A stretch of DNA of 64,000 nt, from contig CAADGI010000014.1 in NCBI GenBank assembly GCA_900696495.1, positions 1 through 64,000 of the forward strand. Direction: 5' to 3'. The position numbers were made by a program, and so were the translations under genes. Shown in pieces: positions 16,666-25,818 of this stretch (within the stretch, counting starts at the first letter, position 1; each line of letters opens with the position of its first letter). This stretch comes from an uncultured Alphaproteobacteria bacterium (GTDB taxonomy: Bacteria > Pseudomonadota > Alphaproteobacteria > Micavibrionales > Micavibrionaceae). A model generated the notes under the pieces. It saw nothing but the letters and a program-made list of their open reading frames with translations. It was not told the DNA's origin and searched no databases.

Positions 16666-17375
16666 GATTGCCCTCCTTTACCCTGTATGTTAATCGGGCG
16701 GTTCATACGCTCCACCATTTCTCGGGCAGACGGACATTCGCCGCCCTGTCCTGTCGTCTGCGGTGTATTTTCAAAAGCGAACTGTTCTTTCCATTCTTTA
16801 TCCATCTCCTCGAAGCTGTACGCCTTGCCGGAATTTTTCTGCAAAGCTTGCTCAACTGCTTTGGCATCAGGCTTTCGGCGCGCCGCTTCACAAAGAGCTT
16901 CAAAAATTGCCGAATAAAGAGATTGCCTGTTTTTTAAGCGCTCGCCGATAGCGGCAATAATATTGACCGCGCCATCGATGTTATCCTGGGCATTTTCCGG
17001 AGAAACTGTTGATAGATATTCCAGGAATAAGGGCAGATAATCAGGCATTTCATCGGTTGTAATAACCAGGCCCGCATCCTTATAAATATTCGTAAGATTA
17101 ACCAAAGCCTGGCCGCGTTCGCGCGAATCTCCATGAACATGCTCAAACAAATGCAGGGAGAGAGATGGCGTGCGGTCAAAGAGAGAGACATATTCTTCCT
17201 GTAGGTCAAGGAGATCCTGCCCTTCCATCCATTCCATCAGGCGATTCAGCTTTTGCAATGACGCATCAGAAATCCATTTTTCTTTCTGCAGAATCTCGCG
17301 GCATTCTGACAGCACTTCAATTTGCTGTGCAGATGGATAAGTCAAAAGAAATCCAAGAACTTTTAACGTTTTCAT
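16662..17375 (-). CDS. narJ: Nitrate reductase molybdenum cofactor assembly chaperone NarJ
   Basis: 237 residues. NarJ binds the N-terminus of apo-NarG and lets cofactor be inserted before membrane docking. The characteristic YPSAQQIEVL start, SLHLFEHVHGDSRERGQALVNL and DYLPLFLEYLS motifs are present. I chose the ATG at 17375 (MKTLKVLGFLLTYPS), which overlaps the stop of the small Cys-rich gene as ATGA; a longer frame to 17411 is not supported. A slightly extended C-terminus ends in GKGGQS. Confidence 0.94.
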   Translation of the reverse strand: MKTLKVLGFLLTYPSAQQIEVLSECREILQKEKWISDASLQKLNRLMEWMEGQDLLDLQEEYVSLFDRTPSLSLHLFEHVHGDSRERGQALVNLTNIYKDAGLVITTDEMPDYLPLFLEYLSTVSPENAQDNIDGAVNIIAAIGERLKNRQSLYSAIFEALCEAARRKPDAKAVEQALQKNSGKAYSFEEMDKEWKEQFAFENTPQTTGQGGECPSAREMVERMNRPINIQGKGGQS

Positions 17376-17545
17376 TTTTCTTTCCTGCCACCACCGCAGC
17401 TGCCACAACACATATCATTGCTGTGCGGCTGCATTGCTTTTTGCTTTGGCTGCAAATTATTTGAAACATTTTCGCCGGGATTTGGATTCTTTTGTGAATC
17501 TTTCGTCTTTTGAAAAAATCCGATATTTTTAAGCGTTTTCAACAT
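17372..17545 (-). CDS. Small 57-residue protein with C-terminal MCCGSCGGG motif between narH and narJ
   Basis: An ATG at 17545, 13 bases after the narH stop and preceded by AAGGGAAAG, opens 57 codons whose TGA overlaps the narJ ATG. The product begins MLKTLKNIGFF, is polar in the middle, and ends MCCGSCGGGRKEK. The opening resembles the opening of NarJ itself (MKTLKVLGF), so it could derive from a partial duplication (inference). The C-terminal cysteines echo the tails of NarH and MoaE. Coupling on the narJ side makes it a credible nar operon member. No family recognised. Confidence 0.72.
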   Translation of the reverse strand: MLKTLKNIGFFQKTKDSQKNPNPGENVSNNLQPKQKAMQPHSNDMCCGSCGGGRKEK

Positions 17546-17558
17546 TTTTCTTTCCCTT

Positions 17559-19205
17559 CTAGCCACATCCACCTGAACCACATCCTCCGCTGCCGCATCC
17601 GCCGCTTTTCCGGGCCAGAGTATGTTCCAATTCCATTTCACCATGATCTCTTTGGAAAATCGTATTGACGCGATTATCCTTGCCGGACGCGCTGCGGCCG
17701 CGCCAGTTTTTCGGGCTTTCAAACAAGTCGGTTTCACTATTGCTGTGCGAGGAACAGCCATTGCCGAAGCTGAAACCGCAAGCGCCGCTGACCCCGTAAG
17801 CGTCCAGTGTCTCCTCGCGATGGCCGGTCGGAATGACATAGCGATCTTCGTAATTGGCGATTGCCATGATTTTATACATATCTTCAACCATCTCCGCCGT
17901 CAGATCGACATCGCTCAGGATTTTGGAATTATCCTGTGCTTCAATCAACTTCCCACGCATGTACTGGCGCATCGCCATCATACGTTTTAGGCCCAGCCGC
18001 ACCGGCTCTTCCTTGCCGCCGGTGAGCATATTGGCAAGATATTTTACCGGGATGCGCATATCATCGAGATCCGGCATGATTCCATCCTTGGTCGGAATTT
18101 TCCCTGCCTGCGCCGCAGACTGGACCGGCGAAAGCGGCGGAATGTACCAGACCATAGGCAATGTCCGGTATTCGGGATGCAGCGGGAACGCCACCTTCCA
18201 TTCCATCGCCATTTTATAGACAGGTGATTTTTGCGCACCGATAATCCAGTTCTCCGGGATACCGTCTTTCCGCGCCTGTGCGATCACTTCAGGATCATGG
18301 GGATTGAGAAATATTCCTAACTGGGCCTCGTACAGATCTTCATCTTTTTCGACGCTGGCCGCTTCCTCGATGCGGTCAGCATCATAAAGAATAACACCCA
18401 GATAGCGGATACGCCCGACGCAAGTTTCCGAACACACCGTCGGATCACCGTTTTCAATGCGCGGATAACAGAAGGTGCATTTTTCCGCTTTTCCGGATTT
18501 CCAGTTGTAATAAATTTTCTTATAGGGACAACCTGAGATGCACATCCGCCAGCCGCGGCATTTATCTTGATCAACAAGAACAATGCCGTCTTCCTCGCGC
18601 TTGTAAATAGAACCGGATGGGCAGGACGCCACACAGGTCGGGTTCAGGCAGTGTTCGCACAGGCGCGGGAGATACATCATGAAAGTGTTCTCAAACTGCC
18701 CGTACATTTCCTCTTCGATATCCTTGAAATTATAATCCTTGCGGCGATGCTCGAATTCCGTCCCTAAAATCTCTTCCCAGTTCGGACCCCACTCGATCTT
18801 TTCCATCCGCTGGCCGGAAACCAGTGAACGCGGCCTCGCCGTCGGCATGGTTTTGGATTCAGGCGCTTTCTGGAGATGATCGTAATCAAATGTGAACGGC
18901 TCGTAATAATCATCGATTTCAGGCAAGCTCGGGTTGCCGAAAATCTTGGATAAAATGCGCCAGCGTCCGCCCTGCCTGGGCTCTATTTTCCCGTTGGCTT
19001 TTCTCTTCCAACCACCATGCCATTTATCCTGGTTTTCCCATTCTTTCGGATATCCAATGCCGGGCTTGGTTTCCACATTATTAAACCAGGCATATTCAAC
19101 ACCTTCGCGCGAGGTCCAGACATTCTTACAGGTCACGGAACATGTGTGGCACCCGATGCATTTATCGAGGTTCAAAACCATCCCGATTTGCGCCCTTACT
19201 TTCAT
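17559..19205 (-). CDS. narH: Respiratory nitrate reductase beta subunit NarH with Cys/Gly-repeat tail
   Basis: 548 residues, the electron-transfer subunit. Four cysteine groups are visible: CIGCHTCSVTC (16, 19, 22, 26), CEHCLNPTCVASCP, CRGWRMCISGCP (Trp in place of one Cys, giving the [3Fe-4S] cluster) and CTFC...CSETCVGR. The C-terminus is unusual: after HTLARK it ends in SGGCGSGGCGSGGCG, three CG-repeat units, and an upstream segment GACGFSFGNGC also adds cysteines. Ordinary NarH lacks the repeat tail. Overlaps narG by 4 bases. Confidence 0.96.
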   Translation of the reverse strand: MKVRAQIGMVLNLDKCIGCHTCSVTCKNVWTSREGVEYAWFNNVETKPGIGYPKEWENQDKWHGGWKRKANGKIEPRQGGRWRILSKIFGNPSLPEIDDYYEPFTFDYDHLQKAPESKTMPTARPRSLVSGQRMEKIEWGPNWEEILGTEFEHRRKDYNFKDIEEEMYGQFENTFMMYLPRLCEHCLNPTCVASCPSGSIYKREEDGIVLVDQDKCRGWRMCISGCPYKKIYYNWKSGKAEKCTFCYPRIENGDPTVCSETCVGRIRYLGVILYDADRIEEAASVEKDEDLYEAQLGIFLNPHDPEVIAQARKDGIPENWIIGAQKSPVYKMAMEWKVAFPLHPEYRTLPMVWYIPPLSPVQSAAQAGKIPTKDGIMPDLDDMRIPVKYLANMLTGGKEEPVRLGLKRMMAMRQYMRGKLIEAQDNSKILSDVDLTAEMVEDMYKIMAIANYEDRYVIPTGHREETLDAYGVSGACGFSFGNGCSSHSNSETDLFESPKNWRGRSASGKDNRVNTIFQRDHGEMELEHTLARKSGGCGSGGCGSGGCG

Positions 19206-22200
19206 TCTGCGGCCTCCACCTGCGCCGGTTCATCCATCCAGTCGACGCGGTCCATTTTGCGCACGATGACGAATTCATCGCGGTTGGATCCGACCGTGCC
19301 GTAATAATTAAACCCGTAAGAAAGCTGGGCATAGGCACCGATCATGTGCGTAGGCTTGACCGTTGCGCGCGTTACTGAGTTGTGAATGCCGCCGCGCGTA
19401 TTGGTGATTTTGCTGCCTGGCGTATTCACGATTTTTTCCTGCGCGTGATACATCAGCAGCATGCCCTCATTTACACGCTGAGAAACAACTGCGCGAGCTG
19501 CAATGGCGCCGTTCGTGTTAAAGACTTCAACCCAGTCATTGTCTTTAATGTCAACCTTTTTGGCATCAACCTCGCTCATCCAGACAATCGGCCCGCCACG
19601 CGAAAGCGTAAGCATATGCAGATTATCCGTATAGGTGGAATGAATGCCCCATTTCTGGTGCGGCGTAATGAAATTAAGCAGCACGGTCGGCGCTTCGTCA
19701 CCATGTTTCTCCAGCATATGCTGGACTGTTTTCGTGTTGATCGGCGGACGGTAAGAAACAAATCCCTCGCCGAAATCAATCATCCAGGGATGATCCTGAT
19801 AGATCTGCTGACGGCCTGTTAACGTGCGCCATGGAATAAATTCATGCACATTCGTATAGCCGGCGTTGTAACAAACATGCTCTGATTCAATGCCGCTCCA
19901 TGTCGGTGAACTGATAATCTTGCGCGGCTGCGCCTGGATATCGCGGAAGCGGATCTTTTCCTCCTCTTTCGGCAAGGCAAGATGTCTGTGATCGCGGCCC
20001 GTGATCTTGCTTAAGGCCGCCCAGCTTTTCACGGCAACTTCGCCATTGGTTTCCGGCGCCAGCGAGAGGACAACTTCACAGGCGTCGATATCAGTTTCAA
20101 TTCTGGCCCTGCCGTTTTTCTCGCCGTTCAGTTTTTTCAGGAATTCGACTTCATGTTCGGTATTCCAGCCGATGCCCTTACCGCCATTGCCGAGCTTTTC
20201 CATCAGCGGGCCCAGCGTTGTGAAGCGTTCATACGTCGCAGGGTAATCGCGCTCCACAACTTTCATGGCGGGAGCGGTTTTTCCGGGAATCAGATCGCAC
20301 TCGCCTTTGCGCCATTCCTTCACATCCGGCTGGGCCAGTTCACCGGGCGTGTCATGCTGGATTGGCGTAAGGACAATTTCTTTCTCGACGCCCAGATAGC
20401 CCGGCGCCAGTTCAGAGAACTTCTTCGCAATTCCTTTATAGATTTCCCAGTCGGAACGGCTTTGCCAGACAGGATCAATGGCCCTGGATAGCGGGTGAAT
20501 GAACGGGTGCATGTCCGAAGTGTTAAGATCGTTTTTCTCGTACCAGCTTGCTGTTGGCAGCACGATATCCGAGTACATGCAGGTTGTAGACATGCGAAAA
20601 TCGAGCGTCACGACAAGATCAAGCTTCCCTTCCGGCGCCTTGTCATGCCAGACGACATCGGATGAAGAACCTTTCCCTTCCGCGCCCAGATCTTTTCCCT
20701 GCACGCCATGCTGCGTTCCCAGGAAATGTTTGAGGAAATATTCATGCCCTTTGCCGCTTGACCCCAGGATATTTGAACGCCAGACAAACATGTTGCGCGG
20801 CCAGTTGTCCGGGTGATCCGGGTCCTCGCAGGACATGCGCAGATCGCCTCTCTTCAGGCGTTCTACCACATAGCCTACCGGGTCTTTGCCTTGCGATTCG
20901 GCCTCTTTCACCAACTCAACCGGGTTTTCCTGCAATTGCGGCGCGGACGGCAGCCAGCCCATGCGCTCGGCGCGGACATTGCAGTCAATCAGCGAGCCTT
21001 TCCATCTTTGCTTATCGGCAAGAGGCGAGAGGATAGAATTCAGGGGTAAAGTTTCATAACGCCACTGATCCGTATGTGCATAGAAGAAAGATGTTGAGTT
21101 TTGCTGGCGCGGCGGACGGGTCCAATCCAGCGCGAAGGCCAATGGCGTCCATCCCGTTTGCGGGCGTAGCTTTTCCTGTCCGACATAATGCGACCAGCCG
21201 CCGCCCGACTGGCCGATACAGCCGCAGAACACCAGCATGTTGATGGCAGCGCGGTAATTCATGTCCATGTGGTACCAGTGGTTCATCGCCGCGCCGATGA
21301 TGATCATCGACTTGCCCTTGGTTATATCGGCATTCTGCGCGAATGCCCGCGCGACCTGTATGACCTGAGCTGCATGAACACCTGTAATACTCTCCTGCCA
21401 TTTCGGCGTATAAGGGATATTTTCTTCATAGGAAGATGCAACGTGATCACCACCCAGGCCGGCGCGGGCGATGCCATAATTGGCGCAAAGCAGGTCAAAA
21501 ACCGTTGCAACAGGAACTTTCTCTCCGTTCAAATTCATATATTTCACGGGAATATTACGATCCAGGACTTCTTCCTGCGCATTGGTCTGGAAATAGCCGT
21601 GTTCGTGATCTTGACCGCCGAAATAAGGGAAACCAACGCTCAGAATGTCATCCTGCTGACCCAGAAGCGTTTTCTTAGGCCTAATTGTTTTCCCTGTTTT
21701 TGAATCGGTTGGAACAATATTCCATTTCCCATCCTCGCCCCAGCGAAAACCAATAGAACCGGTCGGCACAGTGATATGCCCGGTCTCTTCATCAATACAA
21801 ACTGTCTTCCATTCGGAATTGTTTTTTTCACCTAAAGAGTCATTGAAGTCTGAGGCTCTAACCATGCGTCCCGGAACATAGCGCCCGTCACGCTTCTCCA
21901 GCTTCACAAGAAACGGCATGTCAGTATAAGTCCGGCAGTATTCGTCAAAATATTCCGACGTATTGTCGATATGGAATTCTTTTAAAATAACATGCCCCAT
22001 CGCCATGCCAAGCGCAGCGTCTGTGCCCTGGCGCGGGTGTAGCCAGATATCGCCGAATTTTGAAGCTTCCGAATAATCGGGCGTAATGGTGACAATCTGG
22101 GTGCCGCGATAGCGCGCTTCGGTCATGAAATGCGCATCCGGTGTGCGGGTCTGCGGCACGTTCGAGCCCCACATAATGATGAAACCGGAATTGTACCAGT

Positions 22201-22930
22201 CGGCGCTTTCCGGCACGTCCGTCTGCTCGCCCCATGTCTGGGGACTAGATGGCGGCAAGTCGCAGTACCAGTCATAAAAACTCATGCACACGCCGCCAAT
22301 CAGCGACAAATACCGTGTTCCGGCGGCATAGGAAATCATTGACATCGCGGGGATAGGTGAAAACCCTATAATCCGGTCCGGTCCGTGTTTTTTAATCGTA
22401 TAAATATTCGCAGCGGCAATAATCTCGTTGACCTCGTCCCAGTCAGCGCGCACAAACCCGCCTAGGCCGCGCACTTTCTGATATTCAGCGCGCAAAACCG
22501 GGTCATTTTGAATCGCCGCCCAGCTTTTGACCGGATCATTACCATTCTGCGCCTTCATTCTCCGCCACATTTTCAGTAGACGCTTACGGATCATCGGATA
22601 TTTCAGGCGGTTGGCGGAATAAATGTACCAGCTATAGCTCGCGCCGCGCGAACAGCCGCGCGGCTCATGATTGGGAAGATCAGGCCGCGTACGCGGATAA
22701 TCAGTCTGCTGCGTTTCCCATGTGATCAGGCCGTTCTTGACGTAAATTTTCCAGGAGCACGAACCTGTGCAGTTCACGCCATGGGTGGATCGGACGACTT
22801 TATCATGCGCCCAGCGCCCCCGGTAAGCCTCTTCCCAAGCCCGGTTTTCTTCCGTAGTGATTCCATGCCCATCTGAGAATTTCTCCCGTTTCTGGGCAAA
22901 ATACATCATCCGGTCAATAAAATAGCTCAT
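19202..22930 (-). CDS. narG: Respiratory nitrate reductase alpha subunit NarG
   Basis: 1242 residues, the catalytic Mo-bisMGD subunit reducing nitrate to nitrite on the cytoplasmic face. The N-terminal [4Fe-4S] ligands are His50, Cys54, Cys58 and Cys93 (HGVNCTGSC ... RGCSRG), the histidine ligand being typical of NarG. The Mo-ligand aspartate region SFYDWYCDLPP is at 217-227. There is no twin-arginine export signal, which supports a cytoplasm-facing enzyme that needs NarK transport. First gene of narG-H-small ORF-J-I-ppiC-hemN-nnrS; an FNR-type box lies 52 bases upstream. Confidence 0.97.
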   Translation of the reverse strand: MSYFIDRMMYFAQKREKFSDGHGITTEENRAWEEAYRGRWAHDKVVRSTHGVNCTGSCSWKIYVKNGLITWETQQTDYPRTRPDLPNHEPRGCSRGASYSWYIYSANRLKYPMIRKRLLKMWRRMKAQNGNDPVKSWAAIQNDPVLRAEYQKVRGLGGFVRADWDEVNEIIAAANIYTIKKHGPDRIIGFSPIPAMSMISYAAGTRYLSLIGGVCMSFYDWYCDLPPSSPQTWGEQTDVPESADWYNSGFIIMWGSNVPQTRTPDAHFMTEARYRGTQIVTITPDYSEASKFGDIWLHPRQGTDAALGMAMGHVILKEFHIDNTSEYFDEYCRTYTDMPFLVKLEKRDGRYVPGRMVRASDFNDSLGEKNNSEWKTVCIDEETGHITVPTGSIGFRWGEDGKWNIVPTDSKTGKTIRPKKTLLGQQDDILSVGFPYFGGQDHEHGYFQTNAQEEVLDRNIPVKYMNLNGEKVPVATVFDLLCANYGIARAGLGGDHVASSYEENIPYTPKWQESITGVHAAQVIQVARAFAQNADITKGKSMIIIGAAMNHWYHMDMNYRAAINMLVFCGCIGQSGGGWSHYVGQEKLRPQTGWTPLAFALDWTRPPRQQNSTSFFYAHTDQWRYETLPLNSILSPLADKQRWKGSLIDCNVRAERMGWLPSAPQLQENPVELVKEAESQGKDPVGYVVERLKRGDLRMSCEDPDHPDNWPRNMFVWRSNILGSSGKGHEYFLKHFLGTQHGVQGKDLGAEGKGSSSDVVWHDKAPEGKLDLVVTLDFRMSTTCMYSDIVLPTASWYEKNDLNTSDMHPFIHPLSRAIDPVWQSRSDWEIYKGIAKKFSELAPGYLGVEKEIVLTPIQHDTPGELAQPDVKEWRKGECDLIPGKTAPAMKVVERDYPATYERFTTLGPLMEKLGNGGKGIGWNTEHEVEFLKKLNGEKNGRARIETDIDACEVVLSLAPETNGEVAVKSWAALSKITGRDHRHLALPKEEEKIRFRDIQAQPRKIISSPTWSGIESEHVCYNAGYTNVHEFIPWRTLTGRQQIYQDHPWMIDFGEGFVSYRPPINTKTVQHMLEKHGDEAPTVLLNFITPHQKWGIHSTYTDNLHMLTLSRGGPIVWMSEVDAKKVDIKDNDWVEVFNTNGAIAARAVVSQRVNEGMLLMYHAQEKIVNTPGSKITNTRGGIHNSVTRATVKPTHMIGAYAQLSYGFNYYGTVGSNRDEFVIVRKMDRVDWMDEPAQVEAAE

Positions 22931-22982
22931 AAATTACCTCTGATCGCTCATCTCATTCTGCTATGCCTGTGACAACCCCGAC

Positions 22983-22996
22983 TTGATTGAGATCAA
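22983..22996. promoter_or_regulatory. FNR/Dnr-type box in front of narG
   Basis: TTGATTGAGATCAA lies in the 77-base gap between narK2 and narG, 52 bases before the narG ATG. Both half-sites are perfect; on the minus strand the spacer reads CTCA. It would give the nar operon its own anaerobic promoter in addition to read-through from narK. Confidence 0.78.
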
Positions 22997-23007
22997 GAAC
23001 AGCTCAT

Positions 23008-24369
23008 TTAGCAGGAAATTTCCGCGTTCCTGCGCGTGTAGAACCACCAGGTCAGGACAAGGCAAACTGCATAGTAGGCTGTAAATACAATCAAGGCGGC
23101 ATTAGGAAGTCCGGTCAGGGCGATAGCCGTGCCATAGCTTTTCGGAATAAAAAACGCTCCAAATGCGCCGATAGCTGAACTGAAGCCGATTGTTGCCGCC
23201 GCTTCCCTCTCAATTGTTTTCCTGATTTCCGCTTCCGGAGCGCCTTTCATGGCTTTCTGGCGTTCCGTCCTGAAAATGGCAGGGATCATCTGGAACGTGG
23301 AAGCATTACCCACACCGCTGGCTGCAAACAGGACCAGGAACATTCCAAAGAAACCATAGAAGGCATGAGGCTGATCCTTGTTTATGAGGAAATAAAGAAC
23401 ACCCAATGCGCCGGCCATCATCACGATAAACACACAAAACGTAACGCGCCCACCGCCATAACGGTCCGATACCCAGCCACTGCCTGCGCGGGTAAGTGCT
23501 CCAAGCAACGGGCCGATGAATGCAAGCTGCAGCACATTAACTTCCGGAAATTCCGTCTTTGCCAGCAATGGAAACCCTGCAGAAAATCCTATGAACGATC
23601 CGAATGTGCCGATATAAAGAATGCACATAATCCAATTGTGCTTGCGTTTAAAAATTGCCATCTGGGTCGAGAGAGAAGCCTTTGCATCGGCGATGTCATT
23701 CATCCCGAACCATGCGGCAACAGTCGCAAAAAGAATAAAAGGAACCCATATATAAGCCGCATTCTGCAGCCAAACGCTGTTCCCGTCAGCAACCTGTGAT
23801 CCACCACCCAGAGTTCCAAAAATTCCTGCCGTTATAACAATCGGAGCAAGAAACTGCACCGCGCTCACACCCAGATTACCAAGACCCGCATTCAGCGCCA
23901 GCGCGTTTCCTTTTTCACTTTTCGGGAAGAAATAAGCAATATTCGCCATACTGGAAGCGAAATTCCCACCACCGAAGCCGCATAATAACGCTAGAATAAC
24001 AAACATGCTATAAGGTGTCGTCAGATCCTGGACCGCTATGCCAATCCCGATGGCGGGAACCAGCAGGGACGCTGTGCTGATGGCTGTCCAGCGCCGCCCC
24101 CCAAAAATCGGAACCATGAAGGAATAGAAAACGCGTAATGTTGCACCGGATAGTCCCGGCAAAGCGGTCAACCAAAACAGCTGCTCCGTCGTGAATGTAA
24201 ACCCGACCTTGGGCAACTTGACAACAATCGCACTCCAGACCATCCAGACAGCGAAGGCCAGAAACAAAGCCGGAATGGATATCCAGAGATTTCGCCGCGC
24301 TATTTTTTTTGCCCCGTTCGACCACGTGACACCGTCTTCCGGATTCCATGTTGTCAGTATCGCAGTCAT
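23008..24369 (-). CDS. narK2: NarK2-type nitrate/nitrite antiporter (MFS)
   Basis: 453 residues, 12 predicted helices. The signature nitrate-binding regions of the NNP family are present: FGGGNFASSMANIAYFFPKSEKGNALALNAGLGNLGVS and ASGVGNASTFQMIPAIF. It belongs to the longer NarK2/NarU type that exchanges nitrate for nitrite, needed because NarG is cytoplasmic. It follows narK1 by 11 bases and precedes narG, so transporter and enzyme are co-expressed. Confidence 0.92.
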   Translation of the reverse strand: MTAILTTWNPEDGVTWSNGAKKIARRNLWISIPALFLAFAVWMVWSAIVVKLPKVGFTFTTEQLFWLTALPGLSGATLRVFYSFMVPIFGGRRWTAISTASLLVPAIGIGIAVQDLTTPYSMFVILALLCGFGGGNFASSMANIAYFFPKSEKGNALALNAGLGNLGVSAVQFLAPIVITAGIFGTLGGGSQVADGNSVWLQNAAYIWVPFILFATVAAWFGMNDIADAKASLSTQMAIFKRKHNWIMCILYIGTFGSFIGFSAGFPLLAKTEFPEVNVLQLAFIGPLLGALTRAGSGWVSDRYGGGRVTFCVFIVMMAGALGVLYFLINKDQPHAFYGFFGMFLVLFAASGVGNASTFQMIPAIFRTERQKAMKGAPEAEIRKTIEREAAATIGFSSAIGAFGAFFIPKSYGTAIALTGLPNAALIVFTAYYAVCLVLTWWFYTRRNAEISC

Positions 24370-24380
24370 AGCGCTCTCCT

Positions 24381-25706
24381 TTAGGCTCTTACGTGGTTTT
24401 TAAGATCGCCCAGTTCAGGCAGGTATGCAGGCTTGGCAAGATCGGGATGTTTCCGTTGTTCCATGAACCTGATTGCAAAATGCATCCATGTCAGCGCTAT
24501 GGCGACTAAGATAAAGAGCAGCATGAAACAACTTGTCCATACACCAATCAAGTCATTCATCAAGCCAAAAGCAATGGGAAGTACGAAGCCACCAAGGCCT
24601 CCGATCAATCCAACCAATCCGCCGACCGAGCCGACATTGTCAGGATAATACGCAGGTATATGCTTGTAGACCGCAGCCTTGCCAAGCGACATAAAAAATC
24701 CAAGACCGAATACCAGAACGGTAAAGGGAACAATGCCCATGGCTATGGAGAAAGGGATATCGCCCTTGATACCATGCACAACATAATCAGTTGCCGGATA
24801 AGATAAGAAGAAGAGGCAGAACAATGAGCCAATAAACGTCCAGTACATGACCCGGCGCGCTCCGTATTTATCAGAAAGCCAGCCACCAAAAATGCGAAAA
24901 AGACTTCCTGGTATCGAATACATTGCTCCCAGCATGCCTGCTGTAATTATGCTTACGCCGTACACACTGACAAAATATTTTGGCAGCCAGAGCGCCAGCG
25001 CAACAAATGCGCCAAAGACAAAAAAGTAATAAAGAGAAAAGCGCCAGACTTGGATATTCTTCAGCGGTGCAAGCTGCATCAAGGCAGGCTGAGGCTTTTC
25101 ACCAGTTTCCTTTTGATGACGGAGAATGGGATCGTCTTTTGAAAAAAGCCAAAAAACAATGGCTAACCCAGCCAAAGCAACAGCCCATATTTTCGCCACG
25201 GCCGCCCAGCCCAAAGCGACCATGACCACCGGCGCCAGAAATTTTGTTACAGCGGCACCGACATTGCCCGCGCCTATAATGCCTAGCGGCAACCCTTGCT
25301 TCTTCTTGTCAAACCAGCGGGAAACATAAGCAACAGATGCTATAAACGTTCCCCCCGCAATTCCCACACCGAGTCCCGCCAATAAAAACTGCTCATATGT
25401 CTGGGCAAAACTAAGAAGCCATGTTGCCAGAGCGGAAGCCAGCATCAAAAGCGTAAGGACAATGCGACCACCGTAAATATCTGTCCATATGCCCAGGATT
25501 AAACGAATAAGAGAGCCGGTTAAAATCGGCGTGCCGACCAGAATTCCAAACTGGGTCTCATTTAATCCGAGATCCTGTTTTATCTGTATGCCGATAATAG
25601 AGAAAATGGTCCAGACCGCGAAACTGGCAGTAAATGCGATCGTAGTCAGGGCTAAGGTGCGGATTTGGTCGCTTTTTGAAACTTTTATATCTGAACTTGC
25701 TGGCAT
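24381..25706 (-). CDS. narK1: NarK1-type nitrate transporter (MFS)
   Basis: 441 residues, 12 helices. The NNP motifs GVGIAGGTFIASVAYVSRWFDKKKQGLPLGIIGAGNVG and GSVGGLVGLIGGLGGFVLPIAFG mark the NarK1 branch, generally regarded as a nitrate/proton symporter that starts nitrate uptake. In Paracoccus the NarK1 and NarK2 parts are fused; here they are separate adjacent genes. An FNR-type box lies 87 bases upstream, shared with the divergent Crp/Fnr gene. Confidence 0.9.
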   Translation of the reverse strand: MPASSDIKVSKSDQIRTLALTTIAFTASFAVWTIFSIIGIQIKQDLGLNETQFGILVGTPILTGSLIRLILGIWTDIYGGRIVLTLLMLASALATWLLSFAQTYEQFLLAGLGVGIAGGTFIASVAYVSRWFDKKKQGLPLGIIGAGNVGAAVTKFLAPVVMVALGWAAVAKIWAVALAGLAIVFWLFSKDDPILRHQKETGEKPQPALMQLAPLKNIQVWRFSLYYFFVFGAFVALALWLPKYFVSVYGVSIITAGMLGAMYSIPGSLFRIFGGWLSDKYGARRVMYWTFIGSLFCLFFLSYPATDYVVHGIKGDIPFSIAMGIVPFTVLVFGLGFFMSLGKAAVYKHIPAYYPDNVGSVGGLVGLIGGLGGFVLPIAFGLMNDLIGVWTSCFMLLFILVAIALTWMHFAIRFMEQRKHPDLAKPAYLPELGDLKNHVRA

Positions 25707-25793
25707 TTTCCAAAAAACCCTTTATTCAAGGCTCAATTCCTTGATATTGCACCGCTTCTATATTATTTTTTGCATGTATCCTGATTTATGAAC

Positions 25794-25807
25794 TTGATCT
25801 AAATCAA
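25794..25807. promoter_or_regulatory. FNR/Dnr-type box (CTAA spacer) between narK1 and Cys-rich Crp/Fnr gene
   Basis: TTGATCTAAATCAA, identical to the boxes at 5477 and 11377. It is 87 bases from the narK1 ATG and only 11 bases before the ATG of the divergent regulator, so it may activate narK1 while blocking its own neighbour (inference). Confidence 0.8.
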
Positions 25808-25818
25808 GAAGAGGAAAA

